DNA of 64,000 nt from JAAYXS01 sp964550375 (lineage in GTDB: Bacteria; Planctomycetota; Phycisphaerae; UBA1845; Fen-1342), in contig CAZJYX010000005.1 in NCBI GenBank assembly GCA_964550375.1, forward strand, positions 62,001 through 126,000, written 5' to 3'. The stretch's first letter is position 1. Every line of letters begins with the position of its first letter. The translations under genes and the position numbers were made by a program. Below the pieces are notes generated by a model. The model did no database searches. It had not been told where the DNA came from and saw nothing but the letters and a program-made list of their open reading frames with translations. Shown one piece after another: positions 25,311-32,790 of the stretch.

Positions 25311-26624
25311 TTAGGGGTGTTCGGACGGCGTTGGCGCGGCCGGGGGTGCGGCCGGTTCAAGCAGCATGATGCGCAGATGCACCCGTTGCACCGCGGGCCG
25401 CCAGGCTGATTGCAGCGCCGCCCGCCAGCCGCGCCAGGTCAGCTCGAATGCGGCCCCGGCGTCGCTCCGCCGTGGCGGCGTGGGCGGCGCTTGCACCGCG
25501 TCCTCAGCCGCGATGTCTCGGTGGGCGCTATATCGGCCGGCGCCCGCGCCGCGTCTGGGCGCGTCCGCCCTAACCCGCTCCGCCTCGCCGGCCATGAGCG
25601 CGCGGGCGGGCACTTCAGCTTCTGCGGTGCTTGCGGTCGGCGGCGCCCCGCGCGGTAGCGCCCCTGCTTGCACGCTGGGTTGCATCGTTACAGTAGTCTG
25701 CTCCGGCAGACGGGCCTGCAGGTCGGCCATGAATGCGGCAACTTCATCCGCGGGCACCGCGCGACGCACCACGGTCGACCGCTCCCGGCCGGCCGCCGTA
25801 ACGCCCATTCTGTCCTGTTCGTCGGAGAGCGCTGCTTCACCCAGGCTGGCCAGCACGCAGCGCGCGGTGGCATGCGCCGAGCTGTCGTGCGGGACCACGT
25901 AGATCTCCACCTCGGCCAAGACGCGTGGCAATCGGGCAGCCGGAGTCCTGGCGGCGACAGTCGGGGCCGGTGCCGCTGAAGGGGCCGGGGCAGGCGCTGC
26001 CGGAAGCATGGGCTCCGGCTCGCGAGCGGCCACGGCTGTTCCGGCGTCGTCGTCGGCCACCGTGCCGTGCGCGAGCGCCGCATCGGTCGGCAGCGGTTCG
26101 GCCGCTTCAGCCAACTGCTCCGCCAGTGTGCCGGCGCCGGCCGCTTTCTGCGGCAGCGCCGGGGCGCCATCATGTTCGGCCCGGGCAAGTTCTGGCGGGG
26201 CAGCCGCCTCGGGGGTGGGGCGGTCGACCAGGGCGTAGTCGCGGGGCGCCGTTTGCCGGGGCCGGGTCTGGCCGCGGTCGGCGACATGCCAGCCGACCAG
26301 CACGCAGCCACCAATGACGGCGGCGGCGGCGGATAGTCGCAGGAAGAGGCGGAGCACGCGGCCGGTGCGCGGGCGGCGGGCGTCACCGAAGAGGTGGCGC
26401 CGTTCAGCCTGGTGGCGCAGGGCGGCGACCAGCTCATCGGGGGCGCGCCGGCGGGGGAGCCGGCCGAGCGCCTGGGAGACGTCGCGCAGCTCCGCGAGCA
26501 GAGCGCGGCACTCGGCCGAGTCGGCGAGCTGCTGCTCGATCTCGCGGGCGCGCACCTCGGGCAGTTCTCCGTCCAGATAGGCGGAGAGGTCTGCGGCGAG
26601 GTTGTCAGGCCGGCCGGGTGTCAA
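25311..26624 (-). CDS. Anti-sigma factor with degenerate zinc-finger domain and long extracytoplasmic part
   Basis: About 437 residues, single-pass membrane protein. The cytoplasmic N-terminus (LSAYLDGELPEVRAREIEQQ) is an anti-sigma domain. The zinc motif H-x3-C-x2-C appears as QLADSAEC, so His is replaced by Gln and the first Cys by Ser. One membrane helix (LFLRLSAAAAVIGGCVLVGW) is followed by a long Pro/Ala-rich linker and a C-terminal periplasmic domain. The likely start is a TTG at 26624 with AAAGGA 6 bases upstream; another TTG lies at 26645. Either overlaps the sigma-factor gene (stop at 26605), as expected for a coupled sigma/anti-sigma pair. Confidence 0.82.
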   Translation of the reverse strand: MTPGRPDNLAADLSAYLDGELPEVRAREIEQQLADSAECRALLAELRDVSQALGRLPRRRAPDELVAALRHQAERRHLFGDARRPRTGRVLRLFLRLSAAAAVIGGCVLVGWHVADRGQTRPRQTAPRDYALVDRPTPEAAAPPELARAEHDGAPALPQKAAGAGTLAEQLAEAAEPLPTDAALAHGTVADDDAGTAVAAREPEPMLPAAPAPAPSAAPAPTVAARTPAARLPRVLAEVEIYVVPHDSSAHATARCVLASLGEAALSDEQDRMGVTAAGRERSTVVRRAVPADEVAAFMADLQARLPEQTTVTMQPSVQAGALPRGAPPTASTAEAEVPARALMAGEAERVRADAPRRGAGAGRYSAHRDIAAEDAVQAPPTPPRRSDAGAAFELTWRGWRAALQSAWRPAVQRVHLRIMLLEPAAPPAAPTPSEHP

Positions 26625-27216
26625 CAGCGTTCCTTTCGCCAACAAGCGCGGCGCGCAGCAGCATGCGGCCGCGCGCGATGCGACTCTTCACCGTTCCAAC
26701 GGGCACACCGATGATCTCGGCGATCTGGGCGTAGTCCAGGCCCTCGATATCGCGCAGCACGACCGCGACCCGAAACTCCAAGCCCAACTCGGCCAAAGCC
26801 GCCTCCAGGCGCTGGCGCAGCTCGCGCTGCTCGACGCGATCGGCCGGGTTGGCCGACCCGCTGCGGCCCGGCCGTCCGGACGAGGAGTCGGTGTCCGCGG
26901 CGGCATCCAGCGGGACGGTGCGGCGGCGGAGCCGAGCACGGCGTTCCGAAAGGGCCAAGTTGACCGCTATACGGAAGAGCCAGGTGTAGAACCCGGCCCG
27001 CGCCTCGAAGCGCGGCAAGGCCTCGAGCGCCCGCATGAACGTTGTCTGCGTCAAGTCGAGTGCCTCGGCGCGGTCATTACACAGCCGATAACAGGTGTTG
27101 TAAACGCGGTCCTGGTAGCGCGCTACCAACTCGCCGAAGGCGTCCGCCGCACCGCGCTGCGCCAGTGCTACCAGCTCGCGGTCGTCGCGGTCGAAGTTGC
27201 TCGGCTCTCGGTTCAC
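26605..27216 (-). CDS. ECF-family RNA polymerase sigma factor
   Basis: 203-residue group-4 sigma factor. Region 2 covers ~26-95 (FGELVARYQDRVYNTCYRL, ALDLTQTTFMRALEALPRF, FYTWLFRIAVNLA) and region 4 ~135-190 (FRVAVVLRDIEGLDYAQIAEIIGV and GTVKSRIARGRMLLR). The linker is Ser/Gly/Arg-rich. The start is a GTG at 27216 with only a weak ribosome-binding site. The downstream anti-sigma gene overlaps it and presumably holds the factor at the membrane until a signal arrives. Confidence 0.93.
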   Translation of the reverse strand: MNREPSNFDRDDRELVALAQRGAADAFGELVARYQDRVYNTCYRLCNDRAEALDLTQTTFMRALEALPRFEARAGFYTWLFRIAVNLALSERRARLRRRTVPLDAAADTDSSSGRPGRSGSANPADRVEQRELRQRLEAALAELGLEFRVAVVLRDIEGLDYAQIAEIIGVPVGTVKSRIARGRMLLRAALVGERNAVDTRPA

Positions 27217-27441
27217 GTTTTGCTGGTCACGGGGTTAGATGCGCCGGACGGGCCCGGGTTCCCCGGCGGATTGGCCGACGCGGACGTATGCGCCGGCGCC
27301 ACGGGGTCGTTCGGGCGTATGATACCGGATAATACACGGACCGGGCGGGGTGGTGGCGGAGGCTTTGATTCGGCTGAAGCGGGGGGATTTATCGGACGCT
27401 GAGACGCGTGCCGCATGTGGGCCGCCGCAGTTGGCCCGCAG

Positions 27442-27891
27442 TCATCGGGCGGAAGATGTCGGCAGCGGTTCCCCGAAGAGTTTCCGGGCCAGCGCGGACA
27501 GGCGTTGCTCCAGAGCCGAGTCCATGCTTTCCGTGAAGGCACGCTTGAGGGCGTGCGCGAGGTTTGCGGGCGAGAAGAGCATGGCGGCGGGCTGCTCCAG
27601 GCGGGCACGCAGCGCGACACGTTCCAGATCCTGCCGCTCCTGCGCGCTCAGATCAAGCTCCACCATGGCCTCCGCCAGGAAGTCGCGCTGCGGAATGACG
27701 GGGGGTTCGGTTCGGCGTTGAAGGAAGCGCTTGGCCAGCGCCAGCAACAGGATGACGCCAACCGCTGCGAAGACGAGGTATAGCCACGCCCAGGGATCGG
27801 ACTTGGCTTGCAGGCCGGTGCGCATGCCCCGCAGGATTTCGTCCTGCGCCAGGAGCGGCCACACGCTGTTGAGCAGCGGAACGCCGGTCAT
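27442..27891 (-). CDS. Small membrane protein of unknown function coupled to a HEAT-like protein gene
   Basis: 149 residues with one clear membrane helix (AWLYLVFAAVGVILLLALA, about residues 35-54) and a charged helical C-terminal part (LSAQERQDLERVALRARL and onward). I do not recognise a family. The start codon overlaps the stop of the upstream HEAT-like gene by four bases, so the two are probably made together and may act together. Confidence 0.7.
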   Translation of the reverse strand: MTGVPLLNSVWPLLAQDEILRGMRTGLQAKSDPWAWLYLVFAAVGVILLLALAKRFLQRRTEPPVIPQRDFLAEAMVELDLSAQERQDLERVALRARLEQPAAMLFSPANLAHALKRAFTESMDSALEQRLSALARKLFGEPLPTSSAR

Positions 27892-29579
27892 TGCGCTTCC
27901 TCCGGGTGATGGATAATCGCGTCGAGGAGATCGGCGGCGTTGGCGGACGAGCCCTGGAGGAGGGTGCGAATGCGGTTAATGACGTCCACGGTGGCCTGGG
28001 CGTCCGTATCTGAGGTCAGGAGTTGAGCCAGGAGTTGGCGCGCCTGGGTGGTGCGCTCGTCCGGGGCGGGCGTGGGCGGGTCGCCGGTGGAGAAGGCTGA
28101 AGGTCCTGCAACGGCCGGTATGCTCGGGGCCGCTTGCTGGCCGTCGTGGATCTTCAGGGCAATGCGGCGAATGGCTTCCACCGGGTCGCTCAGCAGCGGC
28201 TCGATGTCGTTTATGAACAGGCCGACGTGTGGCGAGTCGGCGAGAATGCGCAGGGCGAGTAGGCGGTCGCCGGCATCAGCCGACCGGAGATTGCTGGAGA
28301 TTTCGTATTGCCAGGCCAGGATGTTCTTGCGCAAGACGCGAATCAGCTCATCATCGTCGTTGGTGACCGATTGGCGACATTGGTGCCACAGCGCGCTGAA
28401 CGGGTCGCCGGTCAACGGCGTGTCGGCGGGCGCTACCGGGGGTGGGCTGGATCGACGGATGGGGGCGGCGCGCCGGCCGGCGACGTACCAACGGGCGAAC
28501 GTGGCCGCCGGCGATCTGCCGATGGCGACCTGGGCCAGGCGCGTGGTGGCCTCGGGCGGATCCAGGGCGGCCAGCGCGTGAGCGGAGTCGCGGTGCAACG
28601 TCGGGTTCTTGGAGGCGAGCCAGCGCACGAGGCGCGTTGTCTTCTCCCGCGGCTCGAAACCCAAATGGTACAGCCAGCGTGGTGCCAAGCCGCGCAGCTC
28701 GGGTGGCAGCAACTGTAGTTCGAGGCCGAGCTGGTCAAACCAGCGCACACGTTTGAGCAGCGCCAGTTGGCGGCGAACGAGCGGATTCCGCAGTACATCC
28801 GTGTTCTGAAGTATGGCGCTGACTTCCGCCGGCGAGCACCACCGGATGAGCAGCTCACGGGCGGCGCCGCGCCAGCCGGGCTGCGCCAGCGCCTCCAGGA
28901 GAAAGCGGGCCAAGCGCGGGCTGTTCCATGCGCGGAGTTGGGCGCTGACTATGTAGGCCACGTGTGAGCGACTGGACCCGAGCGTCTGCCAGAGAGTGTC
29001 GCCGAAGTCCGCCGCCAGCCAGAGCGCGACTTCCAACACTTCGGCACAGTAATGGAGGTCGAAGGTGCGGACGGCCTCGCGCATGGCCTTGACGACCTCG
29101 GCGCGATCCTGCTCATGTTGCCGCCGCAGTTCCTCGTTGTCGTCGGCAGCTTTCTGGTCCAGGACCAGCTCGGCGAGGCGGCGGAGCGTGGCGCCCGTTG
29201 CCCGCCGCACGTCGGCGGAGGTGTCGCGCAGTATTTCCGGCAGGAGGTACGACAGGGTCGGGCAGGGGTGGCGTTGGAGCGTGGCGAGCGCGTTCAGACG
29301 GGCGCGCGGGCTCGGATAGCGGAGTGCCGCGGCGAAGCCGGCTCGCAGGCGGTGGCTGTCTTGCAGCAGGCGCCGGACGTCGGCCACCCCGAGGCGCGGG
29401 TAGTTCGCAATCAGGGCGCCCCAGCCGGCGTCGCTGTCCATCTCGAAGAGCCGGGCGATGATGCGCTGGGTGTACGGCGTTTCGGCCTGTTCGAGCGCCG
29501 CGGCCAGGATTCTCTCCCCAGCGGGGCTCGGCAATGAGGCCGCCCACTCGTACAGCTTGTCCACGGGGAAGGATGGCAT
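27888..29579 (-). CDS. HEAT-repeat-like protein of unknown function
   Basis: 563 residues, almost wholly helical, with successive helix pairs that resemble HEAT/armadillo repeats (e.g. PSPRARLNALATLQRHP, TSADVRRATGATLRRLAELV, NPTLHRDSAHALAALDPPE, SDPVEAIRRIALKIHDG). There is no signal peptide and no catalytic motif, so it is probably a scaffold or protein-binding protein. A Pro/Ala-rich stretch lies near residue 495. It is the first gene of a two-gene operon with the small membrane protein. The ATG at 29579 has only a weak ribosome-binding site. Confidence 0.72.
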   Translation of the reverse strand: MPSFPVDKLYEWAASLPSPAGERILAAALEQAETPYTQRIIARLFEMDSDAGWGALIANYPRLGVADVRRLLQDSHRLRAGFAAALRYPSPRARLNALATLQRHPCPTLSYLLPEILRDTSADVRRATGATLRRLAELVLDQKAADDNEELRRQHEQDRAEVVKAMREAVRTFDLHYCAEVLEVALWLAADFGDTLWQTLGSSRSHVAYIVSAQLRAWNSPRLARFLLEALAQPGWRGAARELLIRWCSPAEVSAILQNTDVLRNPLVRRQLALLKRVRWFDQLGLELQLLPPELRGLAPRWLYHLGFEPREKTTRLVRWLASKNPTLHRDSAHALAALDPPEATTRLAQVAIGRSPAATFARWYVAGRRAAPIRRSSPPPVAPADTPLTGDPFSALWHQCRQSVTNDDDELIRVLRKNILAWQYEISSNLRSADAGDRLLALRILADSPHVGLFINDIEPLLSDPVEAIRRIALKIHDGQQAAPSIPAVAGPSAFSTGDPPTPAPDERTTQARQLLAQLLTSDTDAQATVDVINRIRTLLQGSSANAADLLDAIIHHPEEAQ

Positions 29580-29750
29580 CGGTTTCGGGCCTGCCTAACG
29601 CAATAGTTATGGCACCATGGGTTTGCGGGTGCGCTCCCGCTGGTAGATCGGCTGGGGGCGCAGTCGCGGTCACTAAGCCGGGCGGAAGCGGGCGGCGTGA
29701 ACTTCGCCGGCAGGATTGACACGAATCGCGGGCGGGCTGATGCTGGCGGC

Positions 29751-30692
29751 ATGAACGGCACGGAAGATCGGCTCGCAGTTGATCTGGCGGGGCTGCACCT
29801 GCGCAATCCGGTGTTAACTGCTTCGGGGACATGCGGTTATGGTCCCGAGTACGCGGATGTCCTGGATTATGGGAAGTTGGGGGGATTCACCACCAAGAGC
29901 GTGACCGTGGAAAGTCGGGCGGGCAACGAGCCGGAGCGGCTGGTTGAAGTGCGGGCGGGGCTGTTGAACGCGATTGGTTTGGCCAATGTAGGGCTGCGGC
30001 GATTCGTGGAAGAGAAGGTGCCGTTCATCCGGACGATGCCGACGGCGGTGCTGGTGAATGTGGCCGGTCACAGCATTGATGATTACGTGACGGTCTGCAC
30101 CGCGCTGGACGCCGAGGAAGCCATTGCCGGGCTTGAGTTGAACGTGTCGTGCCCGAACGTTGCGGACGGGCTCACGTTCGGCACTGATCCGCGGCTGTTG
30201 CAGGAGCTAGTGCGGCATGTGCGGGGCGTGGTCCGGCGGGCTCGGCTGATCGTGAAGCTATCGCCGAACGTGACGGACACAGCGCTGCTGGCACGGGCGG
30301 CGATCGAGGGCGGGGCGGATGTCCTGAGCTTGATCAACACGAGCATGGGGTTGAGCATTGACGCGGAGAGCTGGCGGCCGCGGCTGGGGAATGTGACGGG
30401 CGGTCTGAGCGGGCCGGCGGTCAAGCCGCTGGCGTTGTACAACGTCCACCGGGTGTACCGGGCGGTGGCGCGCGAGGCCGGTGTGCCGCTCATCGGGATG
30501 GGCGGCGTACAGAGCGTCGAGGACGCGATAGAGTTCTTCCTGGCGGGCGCGTCGGCGGTGGCGGTGGGGACGGCGTTGTTTGTTGATCCGGGGATTCCGG
30601 TGAAGATCGCGGCTGGCCTGGCGGCGTACCTGGAGCGCCGCGGTCTGTCACACGTGAGCGAGTTGACGGGCCGGCTGCGGCTGCCGGGATAG
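29751..30692 (+). CDS. pyrD: Dihydroorotate dehydrogenase (class 1)
   Basis: FMN enzyme of pyrimidine synthesis, 313 residues, probably the class 1B (NAD-linked) catalytic subunit. Evidence: NPVLTASGTCGYGPEY, FTTKSVTVESRAGNEPERLVE (with the FMN/orotate Lys), NAIGLANVG, the active-site Cys in LNVSCPNV, and the FMN-phosphate motif IGMGGV...AGASAVAVGTALF. The ATG at 29751 fits the family start better than the longer reading from 29697. A separate pyrK electron-transfer subunit is not in the window. The adjacent nadE gene follows after about 30 bases. Confidence 0.94.
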   Translation: MNGTEDRLAVDLAGLHLRNPVLTASGTCGYGPEYADVLDYGKLGGFTTKSVTVESRAGNEPERLVEVRAGLLNAIGLANVGLRRFVEEKVPFIRTMPTAVLVNVAGHSIDDYVTVCTALDAEEAIAGLELNVSCPNVADGLTFGTDPRLLQELVRHVRGVVRRARLIVKLSPNVTDTALLARAAIEGGADVLSLINTSMGLSIDAESWRPRLGNVTGGLSGPAVKPLALYNVHRVYRAVAREAGVPLIGMGGVQSVEDAIEFFLAGASAVAVGTALFVDPGIPVKIAAGLAAYLERRGLSHVSELTGRLRLPG

Positions 30693-30725
30693 GCCGGTCC
30701 GGCTTTGCGGAGGTGAGGTGCGGGC

Positions 30726-32369
30726 GTGAAGATCGCGCTCGTTCAAACGAACCCGACCATCGGCGACGTTCGTGGGAACGCCGCGAAGATCGTGGCCGGC
30801 TATGAGCAGGCGGGCGCGCTGGGTGCGAACCTGGTGGTCTTCCCGGAGCAGGCGCTACTGGGGTATCCGGCGAAGGACTTGCTGCTGCGGGGAGAGGTGA
30901 TCGCGCGAAACGTGGCGGTACTGGAGGAGCTTGCGGCCCGGAGCGGCTCGGTCGGGATGGTCCTGGGCTACGCCGAGGTGAACGCGCATCCGTATGGCCG
31001 GCCGCTGTTCAACTCGGCCGTCGTTGCGGAGAATGGGCGCGTGTTGGCGCGGGTGCGGAAGCGCCTCCTGCCGACGTATGACGTGTTTGATGAGGTCCGC
31101 TATTTCGAGACGGGGGGGGTGCAGCCGGTGGTGGAGTTCCAGGGGCGCCGGTTGGGGCTGTCGATCTGCGAGGACATGTGGGCGGACGAGGAACGCCTGG
31201 CTCGGCCGCTGTACGACTGTGATCCGCTGGCGGAGTTGGCACGGGCGGGCGCGGATCTGCTGATAAACATCTCGGCCTCGCCGTACTACCTCGGGAAATA
31301 CGCGACGCGGGTTGAGGTGCTGGCTGGACACGCGCGGCGCAGCGGCGTGCCGGTGGCGTTCTGCAACCAGGTGGGCGGCAACGACGAGCTGCTTTTTGAC
31401 GGGGCCAGTTGCGTGGTGGGGGCGGATGGCCGCGTCGTCGCGCAGGCCAAGGCGTTCGAGGAGGACCTGCTGCTGGTCGATCTGGAAGACCTGGACGCGG
31501 CGCGGCGTGAAGCGCAGCCGGAAGGCGTCGCCGGCCTGCACGATGCCCTGGTGATGGGCCTGCGTGACTACGTGCACAAGTGCGGCTTCCGGTCGGTCGT
31601 CCTGGGGTTGTCGGGCGGGATTGACTCGGCGGTCGTGGCATGTCTGGCCGCGGCGGCCCTGGGGCCTGAGAACGTCCACGGGGTGGCGCTGCCCAGCCGG
31701 CACAGCAGCACGCACAGCGTCGAGGATGCCCGGACCCTGGCGGAGAGCCTGGGGCTGCGCTACTCGGTGATTGAGATAGAGCCCATGCACGCGGCGTTCG
31801 AGCAGGCCTTGGCCGGGCAGTTCGCGGGCCGCACGCCGGATGTGACGGAGGAGAACATTCAGGCCCGCGTGCGCGGCGTGGTGTTGATGGCGTTGTCGAA
31901 TAAGTTCGGCAGCCTGTTGCTGACGACCGGGAACAAGAGTGAACTGGCGGTCGGTTATTGCACGCTCTACGGCGACATGTGCGGCGGACTGGCGGTCATC
32001 AGTGACGTGCCCAAACGCATGGTTTACGAACTGGCGGAGGAGGTGAACCGGCGGGCCGGGCGGGAGATCGTGCCGCGGAGCACCATCGAGAAGCCGCCGT
32101 CGGCGGAGCTGCGGCCGAACCAGACCGACCAGGACACGTTGCCGCCATATGACGTATTGGATGACATTTTGGTGCGGTTTGAGGAGCGGCAGGAGGGGGC
32201 GGGCGAGATTGTGGGGGCGGGGAATTCGGCGGACGTCGTACGCGAAGTGATCCGTAAGATCCACGGGAATGAGTACAAGCGTCAACAGGCGGCGCCTGGG
32301 TTGAAGGTGACTTCGCGGGCATTCGGTTTCGGGCGACGGATGCCAATCGCAGCGCGGATCAGCGACTAG
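30726..32369 (+). CDS. nadE: Glutamine-dependent NAD+ synthetase
   Basis: 547-residue two-domain enzyme for the last step of NAD synthesis. The N-terminal nitrilase-like glutaminase (residues ~1-250) has the Glu-Lys-Cys triad in FPEQALLGYPAKDLL, RKRLLPTYDVFDE and LSICEDMW. The C-terminal NAD synthetase domain has the PP-loop LGLSGGIDSAVVA, TTGNKSELAVGYCTLYGDMCGG and PSAELRPNQTDQDTLPPYD. The start is a GTG at 30726 with GGAGGTGAGG upstream. It is probably cotranscribed with pyrD. Confidence 0.97.
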   Translation: MKIALVQTNPTIGDVRGNAAKIVAGYEQAGALGANLVVFPEQALLGYPAKDLLLRGEVIARNVAVLEELAARSGSVGMVLGYAEVNAHPYGRPLFNSAVVAENGRVLARVRKRLLPTYDVFDEVRYFETGGVQPVVEFQGRRLGLSICEDMWADEERLARPLYDCDPLAELARAGADLLINISASPYYLGKYATRVEVLAGHARRSGVPVAFCNQVGGNDELLFDGASCVVGADGRVVAQAKAFEEDLLLVDLEDLDAARREAQPEGVAGLHDALVMGLRDYVHKCGFRSVVLGLSGGIDSAVVACLAAAALGPENVHGVALPSRHSSTHSVEDARTLAESLGLRYSVIEIEPMHAAFEQALAGQFAGRTPDVTEENIQARVRGVVLMALSNKFGSLLLTTGNKSELAVGYCTLYGDMCGGLAVISDVPKRMVYELAEEVNRRAGREIVPRSTIEKPPSAELRPNQTDQDTLPPYDVLDDILVRFEERQEGAGEIVGAGNSADVVREVIRKIHGNEYKRQQAAPGLKVTSRAFGFGRRMPIAARISD

Positions 32370-32790
32370 GGGTTGGCATCGTTGGGCGCATGTCGAGGCA
32401 GCGCTTGGGCAAGGCGCTATAATATCGATTAGTTCATGCGCTCTGCAGGAGCAATTGCCGGCCGTGGCGAGCACCCGAGTTCGTATAAGTCTATGCTTAG
32501 TAGTTGTTTATGGAACTCGTGCTCGTCGTGGTATCGTAGGTGGACGTGCAGTTGATCTTGCCGAGTGCGTGTTCCATTTCGGATCGGTTTTGGCTATGCT
32601 CAATGGTTGTCGGGAGCACTCTTTGGCGGAACGTGCCGGGAGTTCGGTTGGTCGGAAAGAAGCGCGCCGCCGGCTTTGTGGCGAGATACCGTCAGGTAGT
32701 TCTGTTTGGTAATCGGGACAGGTGAGCCGGTGGACGCCTGGGGGGAGGCTAACATTGTAGTGGTTCGGCTTCAGCACACGGAGAACGACG
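32370..32790 (+). other. Intergenic region upstream of the trypsin-like protease gene
   Basis: About 420 bases with noticeably lower GC than the surrounding genes. A TATAAT hexamer sits at 32418-32423 without a good -35 partner. Open frames here (for example 32455-32712) lack a ribosome-binding site and recognisable sequence. The region probably holds the promoter and leader of the protease gene. Confidence 0.5.
32418..32423 (+). promoter_or_regulatory. Candidate -10 box (TATAAT)
   Basis: An exact TATAAT in the gap between nadE and the protease gene, in the context GCTATAATATCG, like the one before def. There is no convincing -35 box, and it lies about 370 bases before the next start codon. 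Confidence 0.25.

Noticed and set aside
30855..32474. 539-codon open frame on the minus strand
   Set aside because: It is the antisense of nadE, whose motifs are complete; the minus-strand protein is His/Arg/Gln-rich without any recognisable domain, a usual artefact of GC-rich DNA.
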